Positions 33,110-41,219 of a stretch of DNA of 45,801 nt are shown here, piece after piece (the stretch's first letter is position 1; each line of letters begins with the position of its first letter). The notes below the pieces were generated by a model. That model ran no database searches, was not told the origin of the DNA, and saw only the letters and a list, made by a program, of their open reading frames with translations. Source of the stretch: UBA946 sp031550725 (GTDB lineage Bacteria > Bacillota > Clostridia > Oscillospirales > Ruminococcaceae); the NCBI GenBank assembly GCA_031550725.1, contig JAVBOH010000027.1:1-45801 (forward strand), read 5' to 3'. A program made the translations under genes and the position numbers.

Positions 33110-34054
33110 TTATAATTTAATAAATTTAATCTTTTTTAATAACTGATATAAGAATTTTGGCAAAGATTGCTTTATCTTCATTTTTGAAAACCCATAATTC
33201 ATATTATAAAAATAGATCCAATTACCTTCTAACATTAATCCAACACAATCAGTATCTATTAACTGTTCTTTTCCAGTACCGTCAATACGAATTTTACATA
33301 ATTTAAACCTATCTTCAAGAAAATAAATCCATTCACCTGATATATTTATTGAATAACTAGGCTCACTATTTAAAAGAATTCTTTCCGTACCATCTGTGCT
33401 CATTTTATAGAGATAGTGATTGTCACTCCAATTACAATAATAAATCCAATTATCTATTACAGTAAAAAAACCTGCTGAGTCACTTCCAATTTGTGTTTTT
33501 TCAGTACCGTCAGTACGTATTTTATAAATATTTTCACCGTTACCATAATAAATCCAATCACCAATTACATTAATGTAGTTGCTAATTTCATCATTTAACT
33601 TTATATTACACGAACCATCTGTGCGAATTTTATAAAGTTTTTTGTATCGATAGTAAATCCAATCACCTTGAATTGCAGCCTCACCACCTCTTGAAATATT
33701 TCCAGATGTGTTGCCGCGAGTATTAATAACTTTTGATATTTCGGTATCTATATTAGTATTTAAAGTGCTTTCAGTGAGAGAACTCAAAGTATGTAAATCA
33801 GTTCCATCAATTCTAATTCTGTAACTAACTACATTTAAATTTTTGTCAAAGTTCCAGAAATAAATCCAATCACCCACAACGTTAATATCGCTAACATCAA
33901 CTTTACTTATTAGAGTTTTTTCAGTACCGTCTGTACGCATTTTATATAGGTAACGTTGATCTCTTTCGTTTGCATAATAAATCCAATCCCCACAGACGTT
34001 ATATCTACAATCTTCATCAACTTCTATTTGTATTGTTTTAATAATATTTTTCAT
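33110..34054 (-). CDS. DUF5050-type WIYY-repeat beta-propeller protein
   Basis: 314 residues built from about seven repeats of 35-40 residues. Each begins G(D/E/N)WIYY or WIYF and ends with LYK(I/M)RTDGT. This is the DUF5050/propeller-repeat pattern, probably forming one propeller. No signal peptide or membrane segment is present; the first residues are MKNIIKTIQIEVDEDCRYNV, so as encoded it is cytoplasmic, unlike many secreted relatives. AAGGAG precedes the ATG. Function unknown. The protein repeats make the DNA locally repetitive (aataaatccaatc recurs). Confidence 0.75.
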   Translation of the reverse strand: MKNIIKTIQIEVDEDCRYNVCGDWIYYANERDQRYLYKMRTDGTEKTLISKVDVSDINVVGDWIYFWNFDKNLNVVSYRIRIDGTDLHTLSSLTESTLNTNIDTEISKVINTRGNTSGNISRGGEAAIQGDWIYYRYKKLYKIRTDGSCNIKLNDEISNYINVIGDWIYYGNGENIYKIRTDGTEKTQIGSDSAGFFTVIDNWIYYCNWSDNHYLYKMSTDGTERILLNSEPSYSINISGEWIYFLEDRFKLCKIRIDGTGKEQLIDTDCVGLMLEGNWIYFYNMNYGFSKMKIKQSLPKFLYQLLKKIKFIKL

Positions 34055-34177
34055 ATTGTAAGTCTCCTTAATTTAACGCTGTTTAATTAAATTTTCTTTA
34101 AATAATTATACCAAATCGTCATATTAAAGTCAACAAAAAAATTATAATTGATTTTTAGTGAAGATTTATTGCATCAC

Positions 34178-34210
34178 TTGACATTATACTCCTTTTGGGA
34201 GTACTATATA
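34178..34210 (+). promoter_or_regulatory. Promoter-like element with central dyad, copy 1
   Basis: TTGACA (34178-34183) followed by the palindrome TACTCC-TTTTG-GGAGTA (34187-34203) and TATATA (34205-34210). A dyad between widely spaced -35 and -10 boxes is typical of MerR-type regulated promoters. No rightward gene follows before the terminator at 34261. Confidence 0.45.
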
Positions 34211-34260
34211 AATATAATTTCAACCTACATTTGAGTGCATACCAAACAACAAGTTAGTAT

Positions 34261-34299
34261 AAAAATAACGTCATGGCTCTAAACCACGACGTTATTTTT
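34261..34299. terminator. Terminator of the ArsR-led operon
   Basis: A 16-bp stem (34261-34276 with 34284-34299, one wobble) with A5/T5 ends, directly after the DUF5714 stop codon. Confidence 0.88.
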
Positions 34300-34300
34300 A

Positions 34301-34864
34301 TTAACCCACAGAAAAAGGACACCTAACCCCAATACACTGCTTATTATGTACAGCAAATTTACAAGCAGTTTTTTCATTACCTAGTGTAACACCATAATTA
34401 TCCGAAATATAACAAATCGCTCTTTTTATAGCACTATAAGCATCACGCTTACAGCACCTCGGTCCACCAATCAAGCTTAAATCATGAAGTGCCATAGAGG
34501 TGTATTCCATATGACTACCCCAAGAGCTGTCGGTTGTAAGAGGACCAGTTTCATCAATAATCGAAAGTGCTGCACCAATCGAACTCACAGCACCACATAC
34601 TCCCCATTTTCCACATATAGCTCCTGGCATTTGAAGTCCTCTTGACATTAGCTCGTTAAGTGAAGTATCTAAATCTATATTTCCTCCAGTATTGTAAAAT
34701 GCAGTCAGAATAACAGCACCGTCTAAAATATGATGTTCAGGACCATGTATTCTGATAAAATCTTTACTTGCAATATCCTCAAATATCTGAATAGGATTTA
34801 TACTGTTTGTTTTTTTACAACATTCAATTATCTTTATAGTTCGTTCTTGCAAAGTATATTCCAC
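34301..34864 (-). CDS. DUF5714 cysteine-containing protein
   Basis: 187 residues. The family pattern GPEHHILDGAVILTAFYNTG, MPGAICGKWGVCGAVSSIGA and a C-terminal cluster of cysteines (GGPRCCKR, NKQCIGVRCPF) fits DUF5714. The conserved Cys and His residues suggest binding of metal or an iron-sulfur cluster; the role is not known. It starts at GTG eight bases after AAGGAG. It is the last gene of an operon led by ArsR and lies 12 bases after the small Cys-rich gene. Confidence 0.75.
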   Translation of the reverse strand: MEYTLQERTIKIIECCKKTNSINPIQIFEDIASKDFIRIHGPEHHILDGAVILTAFYNTGGNIDLDTSLNELMSRGLQMPGAICGKWGVCGAVSSIGAALSIIDETGPLTTDSSWGSHMEYTSMALHDLSLIGGPRCCKRDAYSAIKRAICYISDNYGVTLGNEKTACKFAVHNKQCIGVRCPFSVG

Positions 34865-34876
34865 TAAAAAATCTCC

Positions 34877-35065
34877 TTAATTATCAAATCTATTTTTAAG
34901 CTTTTCATAATAATGCGTGACAGATTTATCCCCATCATTATCAGGAAACAGGCAGTATGGTAAGCTGTCAGTTTCTTTGTGTTTTATTACACACGAACAG
35001 CATTTACCATTGTTTGCACATGATTTTTTAGGACATAGGCAATTTGGGGCATTTGAGCAGCTCAT
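34877..35065 (-). CDS. Small cysteine-rich protein (DUF6485-like)
   Basis: 62 residues with about nine cysteines, arranged as CSNAPNCLCPKKSCANNGKC followed by CSCVIKHK and YCLFPDND. The arrangement resembles DUF6485 proteins of Clostridia (CxCTY..C.R.GKCCECV..H). Probably a small metal- or cluster-binding protein. Its ATG overlaps the stop of the upstream gene by four bases (ATGA), so translation is coupled. Confidence 0.7.
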   Translation of the reverse strand: MSCSNAPNCLCPKKSCANNGKCCSCVIKHKETDSLPYCLFPDNDGDKSVTHYYEKLKNRFDN

Positions 35066-35502
35066 TGTTTTTCACCTCTTAAAATATCATCTAAAATTTC
35101 AGCGGCATCATGAACAAAACCAGCACACTTTTTCAAAACCTGCTCTTTAGCAAATGCCATATCACCATATCGCAAATCCACACCTAAAAGTTCAGTGCAA
35201 TTTGTTGTGCCATGTTTTAGTTTAAACTGCCTGTCAAATTCTTGTACTAATGCAAATGTTTTTTCTTTAGCTTCATTATCATTTGGCTGACATTTTCCGA
35301 AAGCTAATCCGATTACAAGGTATGCTCCAGTTACTGCACCACAAGTGCTGCCAAGCCTTGACATTCCGCCAGCCAAACCACATGACAGCTTTAAAGCAGT
35401 TTCGGTATCTAATCCATAATCCTCACACCAAGCAGATAAAATTGCCTGTGAACAATCAAATGTTCCAAAGCGTTCCATGACTTTTTCAATTTTGTTTTCC
35501 AT
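35062..35502 (-). CDS. C_GCAxxG_C_C family redox-type protein
   Basis: 146 residues. The family cysteines are present: C17 in FDCSQA, C26, C41 in SCGLAGGMSR, C54 in STCGAVTGA, then NCTELLG and KKCAGF near the end. Proteins of this family are common in anaerobes next to redox and metal genes; the function is not firmly known. The ATG at 35502 lies nine bases after AGAGAGG; an ATG at 35511 abuts it and overlaps the ArsR end. Second gene of the ArsR operon. Confidence 0.8.
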   Translation of the reverse strand: MENKIEKVMERFGTFDCSQAILSAWCEDYGLDTETALKLSCGLAGGMSRLGSTCGAVTGAYLVIGLAFGKCQPNDNEAKEKTFALVQEFDRQFKLKHGTTNCTELLGVDLRYGDMAFAKEQVLKKCAGFVHDAAEILDDILRGEKQ

Positions 35503-35503
35503 T

Positions 35504-35794
35504 TCAATCATCCTCTCTGCTGTCCGTTATTAACTTAAGCAGTTCCTTTGCTTTTTCGCATCCACTTTCATTTAGTGAATAATGCGTCCATTTACCATCT
35601 TTACGAGCTGAAACAATGCCGCTCTCAACAAGTATTTTCATATGATGAGATAATGTAGGCTGTCCGACATTTACTTTTTCAAGCAGTACACATGCACATT
35701 TCTCACCACTTTGTAAAAGTGATAAAACCATAAGCCTTGTTTCATCACAAAAAGCTTTGAATACCTTTGCATACTCTGTATATTCATTTTGCAT
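35504..35794 (-). CDS. ArsR/SmtB-family metalloregulator
   Basis: 96 residues, the usual size. The winged helix is clear (QPTLSHHMKILVESGIVSAR, DGKWTHYSLN). Residues C33-A-C35 in EKCACVLLE sit where arsenic-type ArsR repressors carry their CxC thiolate site, so it may respond to a thiophilic metal or metalloid. A GAGG site precedes the ATG, and a consensus promoter lies upstream. It leads the operon with three cysteine-rich proteins, and no efflux pump or reductase is among them. Confidence 0.85.
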   Translation of the reverse strand: MQNEYTEYAKVFKAFCDETRLMVLSLLQSGEKCACVLLEKVNVGQPTLSHHMKILVESGIVSARKDGKWTHYSLNESGCEKAKELLKLITDSREDD

Positions 35795-35834
35795 TTTTAT
35801 TATTCCTCACATTGATTATATTCGATATGATGAT

Positions 35835-35863
35835 ATTATATACTATATATTCAAATTTGTCAA
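35835..35863 (-). promoter_or_regulatory. Promoter of the ArsR operon
   Basis: Reading leftward, TTGACA (35863-35858), a 17-base spacer and TATAAT (35840-35835). The region around it is rich in ATAT-type partial dyads suitable for ArsR autoregulation, but no single operator can be fixed. Confidence 0.75.
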
Positions 35864-35897
35864 TATGTAGTATCAAAAAAATTGTTATGTCTATTGC

Positions 35898-35930
35898 TTG
35901 ACATAATACTCCTTTGGGAGCACTATATAT
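35898..35930 (+). promoter_or_regulatory. Promoter-like element with central dyad, copy 2
   Basis: TTGACA (35898-35903), the dyad CTCC-TTTG-GGAG (35909-35920) and CTATATAT (35923-35930). It closely resembles the element at 34178-34210, with a one-base shorter dyad loop. The next rightward gene with good support is the Mn-catalase-like gene at 36300. Confidence 0.45.
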
Positions 35931-36299
35931 AAAAATAATATGCGAGGAAATCATTATTCTATGTAAAAAATGTCATGCAGAGTGTACAGATGATTTCATC
36001 AGATATTCGTCGATACAATGCTTGTGCAATACTTATGCATCTATGGGTGAAATCGAATAAACTATGTTTTATGCGAAGAAAATACCTAATAAATATTTAT
36101 CAAAGGAGTATTTGATTACTGAAACTCTCAGTGGTGCAAAAAAAATATGACCACATACAAAAAGGGATTGCGAATAGTGCATTTTATGATGTACACAATT
36201 CTATTTCACGTTTGATGAACATTCCACAATTCTTGTATAAACTGTGCTTTCAAATGGAATACTATTCATGTATAAAATTTGAAAGGTCAGCTTATTAAA
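35931..36299 (+). other. Gene-free stretch upstream of the Mn-catalase-like gene
   Basis: No convincing gene. Two open bits were seen: a cysteine-bearing stretch near 35945-36060 (CKKCHAECTDDFI...) without a start codon, and a 55-codon frame from GTG at 36131 to the TAA at 36296-36298 (VVQKKYDHIQKGIANSAFYD...) whose only ribosome-like site is too far upstream. Both may be gene remnants. Confidence 0.4.
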
Positions 36300-36968
36300 A
36301 TGTTTAAACATGAAAAATTATTATTTCATCCAGTTGGAGTGGAAAAACCAAATCCACAGTATGCAGCACTTCTGCAAGAGCAATTGGGAGGTGCGAATGG
36401 TGAATTAAAGGCTGCAATGCAGTATATGTCACAAAGTTTTAGGATAAAGGACCCTGAAATCAAGGATTTGTTTCTTGATATAGCAGCCGAAGAATTAGGT
36501 CATATGGAAATGGTTGCTCAAACAATTAATCTTCTAAACGGACATGATGTTGATTATCAGTCTGTGTCAGCTGGTGAAATACAATCCCATGTAGTATTAG
36601 GATTAAATCCTGGACTTATCAATGCATCAGGATATTCATGGACAGGAGATTATGTTACTGTAACTGGTGATTTATGTGCAGATTTGCTTTCAAATATTGC
36701 ATCAGAACAGCGTGCAAAGGTTGTTTATGAATATCTGTATCGACAAATTGATGATAAAAAGGTTAAGGAAACAATTGATTTTCTTCTCAATCGTGAAGAG
36801 GCTCATAATGCAATGTTCAGGGAAGCTTTTAACAAGGTGCAGAATACTGGTTCTAATCGTGACTTTGGTACAACTCAGGCTGCAAAAATGTATTTCAGCA
36901 TGTCTGAACCATCACCGAATGATAATCCTTTTTCAGAAACAAAGATTACACCACCATCCTTTAATTAG
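36300..36968 (+). CDS. Manganese catalase/CotJC-family protein
   Basis: 222 residues. The diiron/dimanganese ferritin-like pattern is visible: E35 in GELKAAMQYM, E65 and H68 in AAEELGHMEM, then SEQRAKVVYEYL and REEAHNAMF. The N-terminus VGVEKPNPQYAALLQEQLGG is that of CotJC-type Mn-catalases, which remove hydrogen peroxide and, in spore formers, sit in the coat. The usual partners cotJA and cotJB are absent. The ATG at 36300 is about 11 bases after AAAGG; the TTG at 36279 overlaps that site. Confidence 0.88.
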   Translation: MFKHEKLLFHPVGVEKPNPQYAALLQEQLGGANGELKAAMQYMSQSFRIKDPEIKDLFLDIAAEELGHMEMVAQTINLLNGHDVDYQSVSAGEIQSHVVLGLNPGLINASGYSWTGDYVTVTGDLCADLLSNIASEQRAKVVYEYLYRQIDDKKVKETIDFLLNREEAHNAMFREAFNKVQNTGSNRDFGTTQAAKMYFSMSEPSPNDNPFSETKITPPSFN

Positions 36969-37062
36969 CTATAATCAGAAATGGAGTGCAGATAAACTGT
37001 GCTCCATTTTTCTGAATCATGATATTTTTTTGATGAAAATCGAAAATATCACAAAACACCTC

Positions 37063-37091
37063 TTGACAAAGTAAACCCGATTAACTATAAT
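37063..37091 (+). promoter_or_regulatory. Promoter of the flavodoxin-MarR-NmrA operon
   Basis: TTGACA (37063-37068), exactly 17 bases, TATAAT (37086-37091): a full consensus, so expression probably depends on repression, with the MarR protein of the operon the likely repressor. Confidence 0.85.
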
Positions 37092-37125
37092 AAAAGTATC
37101 ATCTAATTTGCAAAGGAGCATACTT

Positions 37126-37539
37126 ATGAAAAATTTAGTAATATATTATTCCTACTCAGGAAAATCCCGCAAGATTGCACAGGAGATTGCAAGGAGCAAA
37201 AATGCAGATATTGTTGAGGTGAAAGAAATTAAAAAACGTTCAACCTTTAATGCTTATGTTTTCGGCTCGCTTGCATCAAGACGACAGAAAACAAGCGAAA
37301 TTGAGAAACTAAAATGTGATATCTCTGCATATAAAAAAATCACAATCGTCATGCCAATCTGGGCAGGTTTTCCTGCAGCACCATTCAATAATATTGTGAA
37401 AGTTCTGCCAAGCGGCAAGGAAATCGCACTTGTTATGACATCGGGAAGTGGAAATTCTAACGGTTCGGCAGACAAAACCAAATCCTTGATTACGGAAAAA
37501 GGCTGTATGGTTGTAAGCTATCAGGATATCAAATCTTAA
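37126..37539 (+). CDS. Flavodoxin-like protein
   Basis: 137 residues with the FMN phosphate loop YYSYSGKSRKIA at the start, a central VMPIWAGFPAAPFNNIV strand-loop and VMTSGSGNSNGSAD near the end. It should carry FMN and transfer electrons in the cytoplasm. The ATG at 37126 follows AAGGAG; an upstream ATG at 37108 is before that site. First gene of a three-gene operon with a MarR regulator and an NmrA-like protein. Confidence 0.85.
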   Translation: MKNLVIYYSYSGKSRKIAQEIARSKNADIVEVKEIKKRSTFNAYVFGSLASRRQKTSEIEKLKCDISAYKKITIVMPIWAGFPAAPFNNIVKVLPSGKEIALVMTSGSGNSNGSADKTKSLITEKGCMVVSYQDIKS

Positions 37540-37558
37540 CTGTGAGGAGTGAAAAAGT

Positions 37559-37984
37559 ATGGAGCTTTTAGCAAGAGGTACAGAGGTGGTTTCACTTTTC
37601 TGCCGATTAAATGTTAATAATAAGAAAAATCTGCCGATTCGCTCCAGTGAAATGGGCTTGCTGATTTTACTATCCAAAAGTGACGTGCCAATTACTCCAG
37701 TTATGGCAGCGGAATTTTTTAAGGTGAAGAAACCGATGATTACCACAATGGTGAACTCGCTGACTAAGCAGGGATACATTGAAAAAATACCTTCTGAAAC
37801 TGATAAACGAAGCTTTACCATGCAATCAACAAACCAAGCAGTTGAGCTTGTAAATGAAACCTATCAGGAATATTTTAATCTGATGAGCCTGCTTAAAAAC
37901 AAAATGGGCGATGAATTTGAAACGATGATAAATCTGCTTGAAAAAGCAAACGAGATTTTATTGGAGGATAAAAATTATGGGTAA
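37559..37984 (+). CDS. MarR-family transcriptional regulator
   Basis: 141 residues: winged helix with SSEMGLLILL, TPVMAAEFFKVKKPMITTMV (recognition helix), and the wing IPSETDKRSFTM, flanked by dimerisation helices. MarR proteins typically repress their own operon until a phenolic, quinone or oxidant ligand binds. AGGAG lies upstream. Its last codons overlap the next gene by eight bases. It likely controls the flavodoxin and NmrA-like genes around it. Confidence 0.87.
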   Translation: MELLARGTEVVSLFCRLNVNNKKNLPIRSSEMGLLILLSKSDVPITPVMAAEFFKVKKPMITTMVNSLTKQGYIEKIPSETDKRSFTMQSTNQAVELVNETYQEYFNLMSLLKNKMGDEFETMINLLEKANEILLEDKNYG

Positions 37985-38840
37985 GGTGATGGTGACTGGT
38001 GCACTCGGAAATGTAGGCGGTTATGTAGTGAAATATCTCTTGCAGAATGGACAGGAGGTTGTTGCTGCCGACATAAATACTGATGCACTTAAAAGTAAAT
38101 TTGGTGATACAGTAACAAGTGTATATTTTGATTTTACGGATTCAAAAACTTATGACACAGCTTTAGCAGAGATCGACCGTGTTTTTATTATGCGTCCTCC
38201 ACATTTGGGAAAACCAGAGGATTTAAAACCTTTTGTGGAAACGCTGAAAGCAAAAGGTGGAATTAAGCTTGTGAGTTTCTTGTCACTGATTGGTGTTGAG
38301 AACAATCCAGTTCCACCGCATCATAAAATTGAAAAGTATATTGAGCAGGCTGGACTTCCATACTGCCACATTCGTCCAAGCTTTTTTATGCAAAATATCA
38401 GCGGTGTCCACGCTTTTGAAATCAAGCATTTTGATCGCATTGTTGTTCCAGTGAAGAAGGCTTTGACAAGTTTTATTGATGCGGAGGATATTGGAGAAAT
38501 AACAGCAAAGGTACTGTCTGAGCCAGAAAAGCACAAAAACATTGGATATTCAATTACTGGCCCAGAGGCGATAGATTATTATGAAGCTGCAAAAATTCTA
38601 AGCGAAGAGCTTGGCAGGACGATTACTTACGCAAACCCAAAGCCATCACTTTCCAAGAAATATTGGATTGAAATTAGAGGTCTTGACAAGGAATATTCAA
38701 CGGTTATGGGAATGTTATATATGATGACGAGAATGGGTACAGCGAAAAAAGTAACCACAACTTTTAAAGATGTTGTGGGGAAGAAACCACAGACATTCAG
38801 AGAGTTTGTAAAGAAGAATCTGGGTGCATGGGAGCAGTAA
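37977..38840 (+). CDS. NmrA-like NAD(P)-binding oxidoreductase
   Basis: 287 residues. The Rossmann motif TGALGNVGGYV sits at the N-terminus, followed by a VAADIN acidic/adenine-site strand, VSFLSLIGVENNPVPPHHKIEKYIE and RPSFFMQNI. These are features of atypical SDRs of the NmrA/quinone oxidoreductase-2 type, which bind NAD(P)H and act as reductases or redox sensors. The ATG at 37977 follows GGAGG and overlaps the MarR end. Together with flavodoxin and MarR this looks like a quinone or electrophile response operon. Confidence 0.83.
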   Translation: MGKVMVTGALGNVGGYVVKYLLQNGQEVVAADINTDALKSKFGDTVTSVYFDFTDSKTYDTALAEIDRVFIMRPPHLGKPEDLKPFVETLKAKGGIKLVSFLSLIGVENNPVPPHHKIEKYIEQAGLPYCHIRPSFFMQNISGVHAFEIKHFDRIVVPVKKALTSFIDAEDIGEITAKVLSEPEKHKNIGYSITGPEAIDYYEAAKILSEELGRTITYANPKPSLSKKYWIEIRGLDKEYSTVMGMLYMMTRMGTAKKVTTTFKDVVGKKPQTFREFVKKNLGAWEQ

Positions 38841-38858
38841 CCAAGTTTTTTACGATAC

Positions 38859-38882
38859 CTGACTGAGATTGTCAGTTTTTTC
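38859..38882 (+). terminator. Short terminator after the NmrA-like gene
   Basis: ctgac (38859-38863) pairs with gtcag (38871-38875), followed by TTTTTT. The stem is short, so some readthrough into the next gene is likely. Confidence 0.5.
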
Positions 38883-38959
38883 GACAGTTTCAATTTAGTT
38901 CGTGCAGAATTACTTGTCCCATCATGGGCATACTAACAAAAATGATGGGAGGCTACCAT

Positions 38960-40897
38960 ATGAGTAATCACTTGAAACATTCTACAAGCCCATATCTGCT
39001 TCAGCACGCAGAAAATCCTGTGAACTGGTTTTCGTGGTGTGAGGAAGCATTTGAAAAGGCAAAAAATGAAAATAAGCCAATTTTTCTTAGCATTGGTTAC
39101 AGTACCTGTCACTGGTGTCATGTGATGGCACACGAGAGCTTTGAGGATGAAAAAACAGCAGAAATTCTCAATCAGCATTTTATTTCCATCAAGGTTGACC
39201 GTGAGGAACGTCCAGATATTGATAGCGTTTATATGGCAGTGTGTCAGTCATTCACAGGAAGCGGTGGCTGGCCAATGAGTATCTTTATGACCTGGGATAA
39301 AAAGCCATTTTATGCAGGGACGTATTTCCCTGTTCATTCCCATTATGGTATGCCAGGATTTTCTGATGTACTGCATACAATTGCAGAGATTTGGAGCAGT
39401 AAGCAAGCTGCACTGCTGGAATCAGCGGAGGATATTATTTCGCAGCTAACAGAATCAAAGGCAGTCGCAACGGGCACTATTAATGAAAATCTGATAGAAG
39501 ATACAGTGCAGTTTTTTAAACGTACTTTTGATAAAGTTCACGGCGGTTGGGGAGGTGCACCTAAATTTCCTACACCGCATAACCTGCTTTTTCTGATATT
39601 GTATTCAAGTCAAAATTCAAATTCAGATGTCATGCAAATGGCAGAGAAAACCCTACTGCAAATGCGAAAGGGTGGCATTTTTGACCATATTGGTTATGGC
39701 TTTTCAAGATATTCTACAGATGCATATTTTCTCGCACCGCATTTTGAAAAAATGCTTTATGACAATGCGTTGCTGATGATTGCCTATAGTGCAGCTTACA
39801 GCTTGACAGAAAATCTAATTTACCTTGATACTGCTGAAAAAACGGCAGATTATATTCTTCGTGAAATGGCTTCGCCAGAGAGTGCATTTTATAGTGCACA
39901 GGATGCGGATAGCGAAGGTGTAGAAGGGAAGTTCTACACTTTTACAATGGCTGAAGTACTTGAGGTGTTGGGCGAAGAAAATGGAAAGCAGTTTGCGAAA
40001 GCCTTTGATATCACGTCAGAAGGTAACTTTGAGGATGTTAATATCCTAAACCTGCTGAAAAGCAATCAATTGGAAACAGACTTTAATATGGAAAGAAAGC
40101 AATTGTATGACTACCGTAAAAAGCGTGCTAAGCTTCATCTGGATGATAAAATCCTGATTGCATGGAATTCTATGATGATTGCAGCAATGGCAATGCTTTA
40201 TCGAATTTCGCACAATGATAAATATCTTAAAGCAGCACAGAATTCACAGTCTTTCCTCGAACAGAACTTGTGTGATGAACTACAGCTTTACACAAGCTTT
40301 CATGATGGTAAACGTTCTGAGCAGGCATTCCTAGATGATTATGCGTATTATATTACAGCATTGATTGAACTATATAATTCTACTTTGGACTGTAGCTATC
40401 TTGAAAAGGCAAAGCAGTTGAGTGATGAAGCAGTGAAGCAATTTTCAGACCATAAAAATGGTGGATTTTTCTTGTGTAAAATTGGAAACACGGAGCTTTT
40501 TTTGAATCCAAAGGAAACCTATGATGGTGCAATTCCAAGCGGAAATTCTATAATGGCTTATAATTTTGTGAGATTATATCAGCTTACGGAAAATGAAAAC
40601 TATAAAGAACTTGCCGAAAAGCAAATAGCTTTTTTGACTATGCAGGCACAGGAATATCCTGCTGGACACAGTTTGTTTTTGTTGGCAAAATTCTTGTATG
40701 AAAATCCACCAGAGCATATAACAATTGTTTTAAAAGAATGGGCCGATTTAGCGAAAATATTTAACGAATTGCCATTTCTTTCGAATGTAACACTTGTACA
40801 GGAAAGCGAGAATTTTCCGCTTTTGCATGACCAAACAACATTCTATGTTTGTAAAAATCACACCTGCTTGCCACCGAAAAACAGCCTTCACGGATAA
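38960..40897 (+). CDS. YyaL/DUF255-type thioredoxin-domain protein (SPATA20-like)
   Basis: 645 residues, full family length. The N-terminal thioredoxin-like domain (1-165) starts NHLKHSTSPYLLQHAENPVNW and has C50-H-W-C53 in STCHWCHVM. The rest is an (alpha/alpha)6 barrel related to N-acylglucosamine 2-epimerase (APKFPTPHNLLF, DHIGYGFSRYS, AQDADSEGVEGKFYTF). Proposed roles are thiol-disulfide exchange or sugar binding; biochemistry is sparse. The ATG at 38960 follows GGGAGG. It is in the same direction as the redox operon, which suits a thiol-related role. Confidence 0.88.
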   Translation: MSNHLKHSTSPYLLQHAENPVNWFSWCEEAFEKAKNENKPIFLSIGYSTCHWCHVMAHESFEDEKTAEILNQHFISIKVDREERPDIDSVYMAVCQSFTGSGGWPMSIFMTWDKKPFYAGTYFPVHSHYGMPGFSDVLHTIAEIWSSKQAALLESAEDIISQLTESKAVATGTINENLIEDTVQFFKRTFDKVHGGWGGAPKFPTPHNLLFLILYSSQNSNSDVMQMAEKTLLQMRKGGIFDHIGYGFSRYSTDAYFLAPHFEKMLYDNALLMIAYSAAYSLTENLIYLDTAEKTADYILREMASPESAFYSAQDADSEGVEGKFYTFTMAEVLEVLGEENGKQFAKAFDITSEGNFEDVNILNLLKSNQLETDFNMERKQLYDYRKKRAKLHLDDKILIAWNSMMIAAMAMLYRISHNDKYLKAAQNSQSFLEQNLCDELQLYTSFHDGKRSEQAFLDDYAYYITALIELYNSTLDCSYLEKAKQLSDEAVKQFSDHKNGGFFLCKIGNTELFLNPKETYDGAIPSGNSIMAYNFVRLYQLTENENYKELAEKQIAFLTMQAQEYPAGHSLFLLAKFLYENPPEHITIVLKEWADLAKIFNELPFLSNVTLVQESENFPLLHDQTTFYVCKNHTCLPPKNSLHG

Positions 40898-40937
40898 ATA
40901 TAAAGGAACGACACATACTATCTTTGAGGTGATGAAA

Positions 40938-41213
40938 ATGGCGAAACAAGGAATGAAACGACCTGAACGCACGCACACGCAGCCACGCAATACAGTTGCG
41001 GCAGTTCCGGAAATTCAGGGAAAAGCAAAGCATGGAAAGGCTCATGTGAATCCTATTATAGATGGAACTAAGGCTCCATCGCAGAAGGTTTATCATACAG
41101 CTCCTTTTGCAAAGGAAAAGTCGAATTCTGATGCATATGCGACGATTGACAAAGACCTTGCGAGAGATAATGTTGAAAATGATTTGACTGGCTCTGATTT
41201 GCAGGATTTATAA
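40938..41213 (+). CDS. Small basic, probably disordered protein
   Basis: 91 residues from the ATG at 40938, which follows GAGG by eight bases; the longer open frame only runs through the upstream gene. The sequence is rich in Lys, Pro, Thr and His (GMKRPERTHTQPRN, PEIQGKAKHGKAHVN, APSQKVYHTAPF) with an acidic end (ARDNVENDLTGSDLQDL). No signal peptide, membrane segment or known domain is visible. The start codon is about 40 bases after the YyaL-like stop, so they are probably co-transcribed. The composition suggests a disordered, nucleic-acid- or partner-binding protein. Confidence 0.65.
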   Translation: MAKQGMKRPERTHTQPRNTVAAVPEIQGKAKHGKAHVNPIIDGTKAPSQKVYHTAPFAKEKSNSDAYATIDKDLARDNVENDLTGSDLQDL

Positions 41214-41219
41214 TAAATG

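Noticed and set aside
33110..34054. Regular DNA repeats suggestive of a CRISPR array
   Set aside because: The repeats are degenerate and follow codons of a WIYY-repeat protein; there are no conserved direct repeats with unique spacers.
37309..37821. Leftward open frame (170 codons) across flavodoxin and MarR genes
   Set aside because: It spans two well-supported genes on the other strand and lacks a start site.
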